Numbered from the stretch's first letter, positions 44,476 to 55,924 are shown. The stretch: 64,000 nucleotides of DNA from Aureobasidium sp. EXF-3400 (GCA_024195585.1 SWBL01000016.1:1-64000), one strand, 5' to 3'. Notes: a model not told the origin generated them from the sequence alone. A program made the numbers and translations.

Positions 44476-45177
44476 TCATGGAGGAGCAGCAGCATGCATC
44501 GGCCTCATGATCATTGCCTCGAGTGATCTGGCGTACTCGGCATCACAGCCGCTGCCACCAACGACTTTCGCGAGACCAACGCCTCGGATACCTTCAAACA
44601 GCTTCAAAGTGCCATTGTCGCCGTAGCCATATGCTGGTTGAAAGTACTCAACCTCAAGCTCTTCAGCGCCGGAGAATGCTTGCTCGAGCTGTTCCGCGGT
44701 GAACCGGACGTCAACATCAAGCCGAAGGTAAATATACCAACGCTGAATTTTCCATCTGCCTGGACCTTCCGTGATTGGCTGTCGAGGACTCATGAGATAT
44801 GGCAGTGCGGTAAGCAATGATGGATGAGATGCGAATTGGTTGGCGCCGTAAAGTACGCTTGCGGCTTCGTTGTGTATTTGTTTACACGTCCGCAGAAGCG
44901 CCGGGCATAAATCAAGTGGTGGCAGGATATAGTCTGAGCATAGCCCTCTTGTGGCTACACGACGCGATTGTTTGACGTGAGCAGGTGCTTTAAGCAAGAG
45001 CGCATATATGGCATTTCGCAGTTCGGCGGGCAGCATAAGGAAAGCAGACGTGCGCTGTGCGGCCATTGTCTCGGAAGTCATTGTGTTGATGAGCGGCGAC
45101 GCGAAAGAGCAGAGAAGCTTCCGAGTCTGCTCAACAGCAGCTTCTTGCGCTTTATTGACATAACTTTGGCGGACCAA
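44476..45177 (-). CDS. 2EXR/F-box-like fungal protein
   Basis: This is a single exon encoding 233 aa from 45177, or 201 aa from the internal ATG at 45081, which precedes the conserved domain more closely. It shows the fungal 2EXR/F-box-like layout: L-M-L-P-A-E-L-R-N-A-I-Y near the N-terminus, then L-L-R-T-C-K-Q-I-H-N-E-A-A-S-V-L-Y. These modules are very common and of unknown function in filamentous fungi; some resemble F-box substrate receptors. Genomic context gives no further clue. Confidence 0.65.
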   Translation of the reverse strand: MVRQSYVNKAQEAAVEQTRKLLCSFASPLINTMTSETMAAQRTSAFLMLPAELRNAIYALLLKAPAHVKQSRRVATRGLCSDYILPPLDLCPALLRTCKQIHNEAASVLYGANQFASHPSLLTALPYLMSPRQPITEGPGRWKIQRWYIYLRLDVDVRFTAEQLEQAFSGAEELEVEYFQPAYGYGDNGTLKLFEGIRGVGLAKVVGGSGCDAEYARSLEAMIMRPMHAAAPP

Positions 45178-46028
45178 AGGGCAAAAGGAATGCCAACTCT
45201 GTTTGTACCTAAAACAAGATAAGAAGCGATCTTTGTCGCGATTGGCTTTGATTCCGTGCTGTGTCTTACGCGGTATACTTCATACCATACCACACCAATC
45301 TCCGTCTTAACGTCATCTTGTCTTCTTACTTCTGCTTCACATCACAATGTCTCCCAATAAGAATCTTGTCGTGTGCAACAGACTGTCGAGCTGAGCTCTA
45401 GAGATGCTCGACTCCTTCCAGCCTGTAGTTTGACCACGAACACGCCCCGAGGCAAGATCTCCCTGTGGATGTTGTTTTCCTTGGGAAAGTATCGTGAACT
45501 TCAACAGCTACGAATTAACAGTTTGATGGGCACATAGGTCGCAGGAGATTGACTTCCGGTTCATGGAATCTTCCTGACGGAGCAGTCCGTACTCGTGATT
45601 TCTGTTGTGTGTTAGGTCAAGAGACGTGTTGCATGCCCGCGTGCAAGAGACAATTGGCCACAGTGATGGTATGGCAGCCAACAGGTCTGGTATAGGCTCG
45701 AGGTACATTTCTCGGGACCGAAGTGCGGTCAAGCGTTGAAGAGATGTCGCTCTGCTCTTCCACAGTCAACATAGCAAGTTGTCATAGAGGTAGGCAAAAT
45801 GTGTGCCCGGGCATTACCAGAGACGAGAGAAGGCGCCTGGTCGTCCAACACAGAGTCGGAGAGAAGTGAATGGTTCTGGACGCGGTTCAGGATGTGCAAG
45901 CTTGATGCGTTGTTTACCTCACTCCGTCCATCTTCTCACTTCTTTTCTTCAACACCATCATATCGCAAGGAACGTGCGTGCATTGTCAATTCTCTCGCAA
46001 CTTTTCATTACTAAACTACACCAGCACG
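45178..46028. other. Divergent intergenic region
   Basis: 850 bases between divergent genes. GGTATACTTCATACC near 45270 is a small inverted TATA-like sequence. No gene is seen. Confidence 0.35.
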
Positions 46029-46706
46029 ATGGCGCCCAAGACACGCTCTGCTAAGGAAGTCGAAGAGGCTGCACTGGATCTCATGCGCATGGCCGACCCA
46101 GACTGGAACTCGCCTGACGCTGACGAGGACAAGGAGAACGAGAGCCATGATATCAACCAGGAAACTCCGGACCAGAGAGCGGAGCACGCAAAGACCCTCT
46201 TGTCGTTCAGTCAAGCTGCTGTGATCCATTCAACCAGATCCCAGTCCCTCTCGGTCACTCAATCACAGTCTGTTCCAGCAACTTCCCAACAGTCTGTGTC
46301 GGGAACATCGTCTCAGACCGCCTTGACTACTCCATCGCAGACTCTCTCAGCAGCTGCGTCGCAGGCCGCCTCGGCAACTCCATCGCACCGCAACTCGGCC
46401 ACTAACAACTCATCTTCCAATTCGGCACCGACTCCTTCTCTCACGGCTGCCTCTCTGGCAATTCTTACCGTCGAACAGCGAGCTCTTCAACAGCGGCGTT
46501 TTGCTATGACACCTCAGGAACGCGCTGCTCATGACCTTAAGGCCTATACACACTATGATCTTAACAACAATCAAATCGGCATCTTGTGGCAGACCAAGAA
46601 TGAAAACCGCACTTATCGCCAGACCCAGAGAAGAAACGGTGCTGCGCGTCTGCGCGCTGGAACGACCACTGGTCTGAAGTTCCCGCGTCGTCGCCGCCGC
46701 GCTTGA
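46029..46706 (+). CDS. Ser/Thr/Gln-rich hypothetical protein
   Basis: A single exon encoding 225 aa from ATG 46029; the frame is open 17 codons earlier without conservation clues. The N-terminus is M-A-P-K-T-R-S-A-K and acidic. A low-complexity S-Q-S-x-S-V-T-Q-S-Q-S stretch (about residues 75-140) follows. The C-terminus is basic with T-P-Q-E-R-A-A-H-D-L-K and ends R-R-R-R-R-A. The basic tail suggests nuclear location. No domain family is recognised. Codon use matches the neighbours, so a real gene is likely. Confidence 0.6.
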   Translation: MAPKTRSAKEVEEAALDLMRMADPDWNSPDADEDKENESHDINQETPDQRAEHAKTLLSFSQAAVIHSTRSQSLSVTQSQSVPATSQQSVSGTSSQTALTTPSQTLSAAASQAASATPSHRNSATNNSSSNSAPTPSLTAASLAILTVEQRALQQRRFAMTPQERAAHDLKAYTHYDLNNNQIGILWQTKNENRTYRQTQRRNGAARLRAGTTTGLKFPRRRRRA

Positions 46707-46887
46707 AGCTGTCGTCTCGCGTTTCGAGACATTGTAACAACAAAGAACGCATTTCCCTTTGTCTTTTGTTCTACGCACTTGTTTTCCTTTCCTTCCCTGT
46801 CGTCTTCTTTCAACCGCAAAAACTTTTCGCAAAAATAATCAACACAAAGAGCTCTTGACACAAAGAAATCTTTACTCGACACCAACA

Positions 46888-47322
46888 ATGGCTTTGTCCA
46901 GCGCGTATCGAGCTGTGGTGAGCTCGCCGATTACACCTCATTTTCACATACAACACCGCCCAGCAAGAGTGTTCGCGCATACGCGTAGGAACAACACGTT
47001 CGCAGACATGGCCTGTCTACTTAACCAAGGACACTATTCCTTCCAACCCTCCGTTCTACACGACACAACACCACCACACCTCAACACAACATGTCTTCAG
47101 GTTGGGACAGCAAGTCTTCCGACTACCACATTCAGGAGCAACTCTCCATCTCTGGTCAGGAGTTCCTTATGGACGACTCGTCTACCATGGACTACTCCTT
47201 CGAGCCCACTCTTCCATGTTCTACAGACGTTGGCTCGTCTAGCTCTGCCTTTGATTACAACGACCCATTCACCACCTTCGATCCCTCTACCGAGTCTATG
47301 TCATTCGACGACAATGGCATGA
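46888..47322 (+). other. Overlapping upstream ORF before the C2H2 gene
   Basis: ATG 46888 opens a 144-codon frame that passes over the C2H2 start codon (47091) in a different frame and ends at 47322. It is Thr/Pro/Ser-rich without motif. If the transcript starts upstream of 46888, this frame would repress translation of the factor. Confidence 0.3.
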
Positions 47323-48560
47323 ACAGTCTTGAGATGTATGGTCACATACCCATGAGCAACATTGCCTACGATGCTCACGCTCAGTCGTCTACATCCGAGT
47401 ACCTCCACAACAACGACTACGATGACCAAATGATCAACGACGGCTCTCTCTTTTCGGACCCTCCTGACCTTGCAATGGCCGAGCGCCCACAAAGTCAAGC
47501 TGACTACCCGATCGTTCCTCTCACACCTGCTGCAACCTTCCCTCCAACGCCTGCCACATTCCTTCCTGCATCCACTCCAACAACTCAACCCAAAACCCCC
47601 TTCAACCCTACCAAGAAACCCAAAGATAAAACTAAAGAACGGCCATGCCCTCACCCAGGCTGCAGCATCACATCAACCTGCCCATCCAACCTCGCCGAGC
47701 ACATGCTCACCCACACCAAAATCAAGGACTACCCCTGCGAGTTCATCTACCCAGATGGTCAAAAGTGCAACAAGATTTTCGCTCGTCCTTGGGGAGTGAA
47801 CCGTCATTACAAGGATGTCCACAAGGCTGAAGGCAAGGTTACGAAGAAGAACGGCTCGAGGAGAAATGGTAGGAAGAAGAGTTCGGAGATGAACGTGGAT
47901 CAAGAGCCACTTCCCACTGATCTGCCTCCGACTATCATGACTGCTGCTGAGGGTTTTTACACTCCTCCTCCGACCATCTGTGGTGGTCGCGATCGCATCA
48001 ACATCACCACCCGCGGTCCAGAGGGACCTTTCTTCTGCTGCGGCATGGAGTTTACCGATGGCAACGATTTCATGGTCCACAACCACTCTTCTCACGATAT
48101 TCCAAACAGTCCCTTCTGCTGCTGTGTCGAATGTCAGAACGCAAAGCCCCTCGCTGACCCTAGCGAGACTGAGAACTCTGTTCTCGACAACACCATGGAT
48201 ATTGTGGCTGAGGACGAAAACATCGATCCCAGAATATTAAGTCCCGCCTCCTATCTCCACGATCTTGTCTCTGCTCCTACATCTCCTGCTTCTTCTGTAG
48301 ATGGGGATACCGCCATCTTCACTCCCACTGGGTCCATCTCCGATGCCCTGCCTGACGCGGACTCTACCACCGACACTCCCACCGACATCAACATGGAAGC
48401 TCCAGCCTCCGACAACACAGTCACCTACGACTCAGAAGGCTTTCCCATCGACAATCGTGGTGCTGTGTCTCCAACCACCTTTTATAATCTCATGTACCTC
48501 GACTACAACAACATGACCGATGAGGAACTCCACGACTACCTCGGTGGCAGATTTGTGTAA
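47091..48560 (+). CDS. C2H2 zinc-finger transcription factor
   Basis: A single exon encoding 489 aa. The acidic, Ser/Asp-rich N-terminal half could activate transcription. Two adjacent zinc fingers lie at about residues 185-245: C-P-H-P-G-C ... H-M-L-T-H, and C-E-F-I-Y-P-D-G-Q-K-C ... H-Y-K-D-V-H. A basic K-K-N-G-S-R-R-N-G-R-K-K nuclear signal follows. A further Cys-rich stretch, F-F-C-C-G-M-E-F ... H-N-H-S-S-H ... C-C-C-V-E-C (about 320-350), may bind zinc too. The C-terminus is acidic. The target genes are not known. It has a long pyrimidine-rich leader with an upstream ORF. Confidence 0.8.
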   Translation: MSSGWDSKSSDYHIQEQLSISGQEFLMDDSSTMDYSFEPTLPCSTDVGSSSSAFDYNDPFTTFDPSTESMSFDDNGMNSLEMYGHIPMSNIAYDAHAQSSTSEYLHNNDYDDQMINDGSLFSDPPDLAMAERPQSQADYPIVPLTPAATFPPTPATFLPASTPTTQPKTPFNPTKKPKDKTKERPCPHPGCSITSTCPSNLAEHMLTHTKIKDYPCEFIYPDGQKCNKIFARPWGVNRHYKDVHKAEGKVTKKNGSRRNGRKKSSEMNVDQEPLPTDLPPTIMTAAEGFYTPPPTICGGRDRINITTRGPEGPFFCCGMEFTDGNDFMVHNHSSHDIPNSPFCCCVECQNAKPLADPSETENSVLDNTMDIVAEDENIDPRILSPASYLHDLVSAPTSPASSVDGDTAIFTPTGSISDALPDADSTTDTPTDINMEAPASDNTVTYDSEGFPIDNRGAVSPTTFYNLMYLDYNNMTDEELHDYLGGRFV

Positions 48561-49187
48561 ATGCACTGCAAACTTCTTCGTTGATGCAAAAAGTGGAGAT
48601 GATGGTCCTGTTCCCCCCCTTCTGTTTTACTTTGCTGTTTTACTTTTTCCTTTGTTCATTTCTGCACTTTTCGGCGTCTGGAGTTTGTGGTTCTAATTGC
48701 TACCTCTGAATATCGCTGCAAAAGGAGGGGTCACACGGTTTGAACAAAGCATTACACACGGAGGCATACAAAGCATGAATCATCACGAATAGCATTACTT
48801 AGATGAGAAGCATGAATTATCACGAATCAGCATAAATTAGATGAGAGCATGAATTACCATAACAGTCTACCTTAAGCAATGAGCAAAAACTACCGCATCA
48901 GCATCTTCTTTACATAGTTAACATCTGCACAATGTTCCCGAATAGCCAAAATCTGCACCATAAAGATACTCAATCAATTCAAACGTTAGGAAGCATCCAC
49001 GGAGACCTGTAGCATCATCGACTCTGTGGACTAACCTAACATCAGGACGAAACTGTGCATCTTGATAGCTTTGATTTCATATGTCTGTGGTCATTGGAGT
49101 AGGCGATTCAAAAGACAGCGACAGGAAAAGAACAAAACTCCATATTTGTACCGGATATATGCAACAAAATGAAACTGAACATCATCT
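48561..49187. other. Convergent 3' region
   Basis: 627 bases between the converging C2H2 gene and SPB1, with T-rich 3' UTR sequence and the 37-bp tandem repeat. No gene is seen. Confidence 0.4.
48772..48860 (+). repeat. 37-bp tandem repeat, about 2.4 units
   Basis: Units start at 48772, 48809 and 48846 with AGCATGAATYATCACGAAT. The first two end in TTAGATGAG. It lies in the convergent spacer between the C2H2 gene and SPB1. Confidence 0.75.
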
Positions 49188-51835
49188 TTACTTCTTACCC
49201 ATCTTCTTCTTCAACCTCTTCTCAGCCCTGACATCCTTCTTCAATCTAGCATCCACCATCTTATATTTACCCTTGACACCACCAGGTCTACCTTGGCCAC
49301 GATGCTTACCCTTGCCGGCAACAATAACCTGCACAGGCTTCCTCTTCTTACTCTTGCCAGCTCTCGCCATAATCTTCGAGATGTTGTTTGCCTTGTCCTT
49401 TTCAGACACATCTTCAGATTCGGCAAGCAATGCAGATTTGCGCTTGAGCTTCTCGAGCTTCTGTGCTGCGTGTAGTTGTTTTCTGGCCTTTGCTTCGCGG
49501 ACCTTCTTGATGGGGCGAGCGTTGAAAGCACGCATCTTCTCTTTGATAGCGGCTGCGGCTTCCTTGGTGATGGGGCGGTGGGGTTTGGAGTTTTTGCCCT
49601 CGTCGTCGAGGAACCATTCGGGCAGACCGTCCACGTCGCGGAGTGAGTATTTGTTGAAGTTGTCGTCCATAAGGTCGTGTTTTGTCTTTTGGCCCGTGGC
49701 GAGTTGATGAGCTAGTGTCATTGCTTCGGCGGTGATGATGTCGATGTTGGGACGGCCGTTCTTGAGAGGGATGGCGTCTTCGTCCTTGTCCCATTGTGAT
49801 TGTGTGTTCTTGACCATCTCGAAGCCGCCGTCGGAGGAGTCGGTCTCGTAAGCTGCTTCTTCGGCGGCGAGTTCGGCTGGCGTAGGAACCTTAGACTTTT
49901 TGGCTGCCTTCTCTTTCTTCTCCTTCACCAGCTTCTCGACCTTTGCGGGCTTGGTGACAGGCTTCTCGGCCTTGAGGGGTGGTGAGGCCGAGGATGAGTC
50001 CATCTCAATACCGCTGTCGAGGTCCTTGACGGGCTCTTCGTCTTCTAGGCCATCCAGACCGTCAATGTCTTTGAAGAGATCCTGGTCGAAGAAGTTGGCA
50101 GCACGCTTGGTGAGACCGTTTGCAGGAGCGGCCGAGTTGTCGAGATCTGTGATGAGTTGGCCGGTCTCCTCGTCTTCGTCAGAGTCGCTGTCGTATTCGA
50201 TGGCCGGAGCATCGTCCTCGCTATCAGCCTCCTCGTCGTTTGAGAAACCCTCGAACTCGCCGTCCTCGTTGCGTTCCTTTCTAGCCTTCTTGGCACGGAT
50301 TTTGGCATCTCTGGCTTCACGCTTCTCTGTGTATTGGTTGTACATCATGTCCAGCTCGCCTTCGAGACCATCGCCCAGCTCGTCATCGGTGTACTCGAGA
50401 TCGAATTCGTCATCCTTCTTTTCAGTCACAGGCACGACCTGCATCTTGCCCTTTTGCAACTTTCCAGTGAGACCGGCCTTGTCGACAGCCTTGAGCTGGA
50501 ACATGGCGTCCTCGCCGTTAGGACCAGCCTGCTCCATACCGATTTCCATAGGTGTGGTCATGTTCATCTGTAGGCGGATAATTTCCTTCTGCTTTTTCTC
50601 ATTGTCCTTGCGACGCAGCTTTCGCTTGTCCTTGCTCAGATTGTCCTTCATGTTTTGCAACTCTTCCTGTAGCTTCATCTCTTCGTCCATGCTCTCAACT
50701 TCGGCAGCTTCCTCGTCGTCTGCTGCCTCGGCTTCCTTCTTCTCAGCCTCGGTGGCTTTCTTGTGATCGGTCGACTTTGTAGCGAAGCCGAAGCGTTCAC
50801 GGACTTGGAGACGCCATTTCAACAGGAGACGGAACTCCTTCTTTCCAAGGACCTTAAGATCGTTACAGCAGATTCGGACTTCTTCTGTGGTCTCGGGCAG
50901 TTTGTCGATGGTAGCAAGAGCAATGTCGCCGTTTCCAGATTGGTTGAAAGTAAGCTTGTTCATGCCACCGAGAATTGCGATAGGATCTGTTGTCTGAATG
51001 AAGTCGCTGACGGGAACTTCGTGGTATTGGGTCCAGTCACCCTCGTCGTAACCTTCTCTCTTTCTCTTCTTGACTTCAGGGTTGAAGACCTTGGCCTCGT
51101 TATTGGGAACGGCATCCTTGACTTCGGCGAAAGCAAAGTGGGGGTCGAGGAAACGGGGATCGAGGTTCTTGGGGGCCTTGTAGCCACGGCAGACGTAGAA
51201 AGTTTCGGCCGAGACGTTACGCGAAGATGGGGGCTTGGTCTGCTCGACCTTGTCGAAGAGTTGCTTGAAAGTCCATTCGAGCTTTGCGCTATCCTTGGAA
51301 CGGAAGACCTTTGTGACGAAGTTTCCACCGGGACCGAGGAAGTCGCAGGCAAGGCGCAGAGAGTGCAAGACCAGCTCGTTCTGACTGAAAGCATCCTGAA
51401 CCCAGGCGGTACCAACGTTGGGAGCACCGTCGTGAATGACAGTATCGGCCTTCCAGGTCTTGAGATGTCCACGAATGATGGCGCGAGTCTTGTCGGTTGT
51501 GATATCGCCCTGGAAAGTGATTGTTTTCGGGACGGGCTTGATGGGGGCCAAATCAACACCAACGATCAGAGACTTGATGGGCATGGTCTCGGCGGCGACC
51601 TGCAGCCAACCACCAGGAGCAGCACACAAATCGATCAAACATCTTGACTTTTGCAGGAACCCGTACTTCTTGTTGAGTTGGACAAGCTTGAAGGCGGCAC
51701 GCGAGCGGTAGCCCTTTTCTTTGGCGAGGTAGTAGTATTTGTCCAAACGGCCTTTGCCGTGCTAGAGGGAGTATGTCAGCGGCGCAGCATGACTGCAGTG
51801 AACACAAGAATGCGCACCTTCTTCTCAATGGCCAT
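49188..51835 (-). CDS. SPB1: rRNA 2'-O-methyltransferase Spb1
   Basis: Exon 1 (51835-51818) encodes only M-A-I-E-K-K. A 56-nt intron leads to exon 2 (51761-49188), giving 863 aa. [11 protein letters not shown] at the junction is the conserved Spb1 start. An FtsJ/RrmJ fold follows: SAM motif D-L-C-A-A-P-G-G-W (about residue 51) and catalytic K-D-K-E residues in [18 protein letters not shown] and S-A-E-T-F. A DUF3381 region, long acidic low-complexity parts and the Spb1 C-terminal domain ending in a Lys-rich tail complete it. Spb1 methylates the 25S rRNA A-loop guanosine in nucleolar pre-60S particles. It is divergent from the YML020W-like gene across 326 bp. Confidence 0.95.
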
Positions 51836-52161
51836 TTCTGCAGATTTCGGTCTAGCAGTTGGCTCAAATACAGAATGAGCGTGACAGGAAAAAGTCTCGA
51901 CGGGCGAAAGATTCCAAGAAGGTTCGACTGCCGGGCGGAGAAGGTGGAATCTCCGCTGCCGAGCCGCTCACCGCCCGCCAGCCACGGGCGCGTCTCATGA
52001 TTCTGCCAATGACGATCGTGTCTGTCAGATGTTGGCATTGTCAGTTGACAAGGCTGGGGAATCAGTGGAAATCAACTCTCTCTGTTCCCTCATGTCGCTC
52101 AGCCATTCTCTTCTCATTTAGCTGCGCGTATCTGACTGTGACTCACCTACTCACTGCCGCC
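51836..52161. promoter_or_regulatory. Divergent promoter region (SPB1 / YML020W-like)
   Basis: A 326-bp spacer with no TATA box. It is open in one + frame that joins the downstream gene, but the family start at 52162 makes this region non-coding. Confidence 0.4.
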
Positions 52162-55039
52162 ATGGGTCCACGGCGAAAAAAGAACAAGCAATCCACCCCT
52201 CAGGACGACCCTGACAGTACTCAGTCCGATAATACCCTACCACACAAGATTCCACCATTGTCCACCACCCAGGGAAAAACTCAACAATCTGCCGACACGG
52301 ACACAATAGTATCTCATGGGAAGCAGCCATCTGTCTCGTCCGTCTCACCATCAACACCTTCCACACCGTCATCTGCTGCAGACAAGCGAAGCAGTTGGTA
52401 CAAGGGCGCTCCATGGCGCTCAAAAGCGAATCCCGTAGCCCAAGCAACACATGAAAACATCTCGGTCGCTGGAGGCGCCACCAACGAGTCGCTAGCAGAT
52501 AGTCCAAAGTCAGGAGGTCGTTTTGTTCATCCTTCGTTGCGACGCAGTTCAAAGTCGATCCCTACAATCTCGTCAGACTCAATCAACGCGACCGGCAGTA
52601 GCGTAAAATCAGTCAAGCCTGCTTTCTTCTCCGATAATATCAGGAAGTCAAGTACCGACTTCAAGAAAGCCCCCATCAAGGAACAAGGACATGACACCAA
52701 GGACGAGCAAGAGCTGAAGCCTGAGAAGAAAGTCGACGAGGCCCATGTCAAGACGGATAATGCACAAGCCGCCGGAGTTATCGCTACAACCTCTTCTTCT
52801 TCAGCAGATTTGAAGCCTCTTCCAGCCGACGCTGTTACACAAGAAACACCAGAAACTGCCCCAGCAGCTCCATTACCGCCAGAGCCGACCCAAGATGCTG
52901 CCTCTGGCTGGTGGGGAGGATGGTGGTCACGCCCCGAAGGATACACTGACAATCCTAGGATGCTGAAAGCACAATACGATCGTAAAGAAGCTTCGAGTAC
53001 ACCACTACCTTCGACACCCGAACAGACACCTGCCCAGGGACCAAGTCTGGATGTCGATCCCATCAACATAAACGACACAATGCATTCTGTCCGTAGCGTG
53101 GGTACCGCTGCATCGTCGCGCAGCTGGTTTGGCCTATGGAGTAATGCTCAGAATCAGCAGCAAGCAGAACAGGAAACAACTGCCACTCCCTCCAAAGACG
53201 CATCGCCTGATCGACCTGCCTCTATTGAAGAGCCCATTAAGCCAGCAGAAACACCAACGAAAAAGCCAGCAGCACCTGAAATCAAACAAGGAGAGGAAAC
53301 ACCACAAACAAAGTCGTCAGGCTGGGCCTTCTGGTCGCGAGCCGAAGGCAAGGACGAGAGTGAGACTCCTAACGGCACACAACGACAGGTCGGAGAACTT
53401 GCTGTTGCAGACACACCCTCGCAATCTCATCCCGAAGCTGCGCAATTCAACGAGCAGCGCAAGCAAAAAGCAAAGTCAAATAAGCTCGGTCTAGCTGCCA
53501 TCAACAACAGTAGCTCCACATCACTTTCGTCGGCTAGTCAGCCTCAAGTCGCTTTGAAGGACGCCGCTAAACCATCTGACACGACCAAGAGTCTCACAGA
53601 GGCCAAAGCAGCGAAACCTCAAGCACATCCTAATCTCGTCATACCCAGCTTTGACGAAAGCTACTCTGCTGAATATTTTCCTTCGTACCGAGAACGTCTC
53701 ACCACATATGTCGCCTCCACCCTCCGTCTGATCGATACGCCATCGGCCCCCAAGCATGTCTCAATCACACCAACTCCACCAAAAATCAAGAATGCAATTG
53801 CCATTGGCGTCCATGGCTACTTCCCTGCTCCACTGATCCAGAAGGTCCTCGGTCAACCTACAGGAACCTCGATCCGCTTTGCCAAGTATGCTTCAACCGC
53901 TATCCAAGACTGGATCAAAACCAATCAGCCTGACACGCCTTGCGATATTGAGACTGTCGCCTTGGAAGGTGAAGGCTTCATCGCTGACCGTGTGGCAACG
54001 CTCTGGAAGCTCATGCTCAATTGGCTGTCTCACCTTCGTCAAGCTGATCTGATTCTCGTCGCCTGCCATTCTCAAGGCGTTCCTGTCGCCATTATGCTGG
54101 TTCACAAACTTCTTCAACTTGGATGCCTCTCGCCGCATGCTAAGATTGGTATATGCGCAATGGCTGGCGTCAATCTAGGACCCTTTGCCGACTACAAGAG
54201 TCGATGGCTAGGTGCAGGTGCCGCTGCCGAGTTGTTCGAGTTTAGCAGACAGGACAGTCGGGTCAGCACCGAATACAAAGCTGCTCTGGATGGTGTCTTG
54301 AGGCATGGAGTGAGGATCACCTATTGTGGTAGTATCGACGATCAACTTGTCTCTCTCGAGGCACGTCTCCTTCAATCCGCTCCCTTCCCGTTCTCTTGCT
54401 GACTCTAGTATTCGTTAGTCCTCCACCTTCGCAACACTTACACATCCATATGTCTACCGTGCCGTCTTCGTCGATGGCCGCCTTCACGCTCCAGACTTCT
54501 TATCACACCTGGTCGCTTTCGCTCTCAAACTCCGCAACCTAGGCGTCTCAGATCACGGCCTCATCCGCGAACTTTCTCTTCCTCTAGCGGGCTCCTTGTA
54601 CGGCGGCGAAGGCCACTCACGCATCTACGACGACCCAGCAGTCTACACTCTCGCCCTCCGCTTCTGCCTCGAAACCACCGATTTGCCCACCCCTGCCGCC
54701 TCATCTTTGGACGCAGCATCCCGCCGCTCTTCCCGCGGCGGCCCACCTGAATCTGTCAGTGCTGCAAACTCTTTGCGCAGAGGCAGTATTTCTGCTTCCA
54801 CACTCTCTGGTATCACTCCTCTGTTTGCAGACTTCGAGATCCCAGCTAGTGGCAGTAATGCGAATCCTTACTTTTTGCCTTGGGCGCTGAGGGGTATTCT
54901 TGAGGAAGAAATCGTCAAAGGAGAAGACATGAAGGAGGAGGTCAAGGCTTTGGTCAACGAGTTCGAGGAGTGGAGGCCTGTGAGTAAGGTGCTCAAGGAT
55001 GTGAGGTTTAGATTGGAGGGTGTGAGGAGTAAGCTTTGA
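52162..55039 (+). CDS. YML020W-like alpha/beta-hydrolase-type protein
   Basis: Exons 52162-54360 and 54419-55039 encode 939 aa. The start M-G-P-R-R-K-K-N-K fits the family; the upstream open frame is ignored. The N-terminal 500 residues are disordered, Ser/Pro/Lys-rich, with two W-W-G/W-F-G/W-A-F-W motifs (S-G-W-W-G-G-W-W-S, S-W-F-G-L-W, S-G-W-A-F-W). The C-terminal domain has A-I-G-V-H-G-Y-F-P-A-P and a V-A-C-H-S-Q-G nucleophile-elbow-like motif, typical of the fungal YML020W family, whose function is unknown. The intron begins with GC (GAG|GCACGT) and ends TTCGTTAG; this is the only frame-preserving join, making it a GC-AG intron. Confidence 0.85.
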
Positions 55040-55294
55040 TGGTCATCATTGGTCCAATAGAGGTATTGATGTCAATTTGTGGACATGGGAGTTTTTCCTT
55101 GATTTGGGCTGGGAAGGGGCAGTTCATACATTTAGCGATGGCGTTCTTCCTTTTTACTTCTTACATCCCTTTTTTTTCAGCTTATACACTTTTTATTAGA
55201 ACAGAACTCCCCATCGAATCATCATCATTGTTAGGAATATCATTCATCTCTCCAAGAATTCATATCCTCGAAAACATCTCTGACAACAAGCACA

Positions 55295-55810
55295 ATGCCA
55301 TCAAACAAAATCATTACTCCTCGCATGAGAACCGGCATTTTCGAATGCTTCGATGCAGCATCGCAACTCATCCCCGCCGCTCTGAGAAGAGAGTTTGTTC
55401 TGGTGGGTAGAGCCGCCAGTCTATACCACGGCTCGAGCTTCCATACCCCTGACCTCGATATCGCCGCCTCTGCTGCCGCGCATCAAGCATTTCTCGACGC
55501 TGTCAACTCGCAAGAGACAAACACAACCCCTTTCTCAATCGACGCCGTAGACATGTTAATTTCCTACCAAAGTCCCAAGATTGGGCAACTCACCCTCGAA
55601 ATTCTTGGTTTGGGCGCCGAGTTTGTCGATGGGATTGAGACAATCTTGCAGGTCAAGAGTGGCTGGGTAGCTTCGGTGCCCGATCTGTTGCGTTTGCGGT
55701 CGGCTGCTGCGGCGGATAGGGGTGAGGATGGAGATTTGTTGGATTTTCGATGGTTGATGCATAGGTGTTTTGAGATTGGTGGTGTGCTGCCGCCTCTTCG
55801 CGGGAAGTAG
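55295..55810 (+). CDS. Nucleotidyltransferase-like hypothetical protein, possibly cut by TAG
   Basis: A 171-codon frame. V-L-V-G-R-A-A-S-L-Y-H-G-S-S followed by D-L-D-I-A-A resembles the G-x-x-A ... D-x-D core of fungal nucleotidyltransferase-like (AbiEii/DUF1814-type) proteins. After the TAG at 55808-55810 the same frame goes on for 37 protein-like codons (E-Q-F-R-E-A-R-E-M-L ... W-D-Y-A-L-N-D-W) to TAG 55922-55924. The natural end may therefore be 55924 with a Gln or Trp at the first stop. No partner gene is evident. Confidence 0.6.
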   Translation: MPSNKIITPRMRTGIFECFDAASQLIPAALRREFVLVGRAASLYHGSSFHTPDLDIAASAAAHQAFLDAVNSQETNTTPFSIDAVDMLISYQSPKIGQLTLEILGLGAEFVDGIETILQVKSGWVASVPDLLRLRSAAAADRGEDGDLLDFRWLMHRCFEIGGVLPPLRGK

Positions 55811-55924
55811 GAGCAATTCCGGGAAGCAAGAGAGATGTTGACTGAGGGTGAGAGAGAGATTTTGACCGGGTTAATTGGGACCTGGGATTATGCTCTGAAT
55901 GACTGGAAGATGATTTCGATGTAG

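Noticed and set aside
49900..51647. Long plus-strand open frames opposite SPB1
   Set aside because: They are antisense shadows of the charged, biased SPB1 coding sequence and contain no motif.
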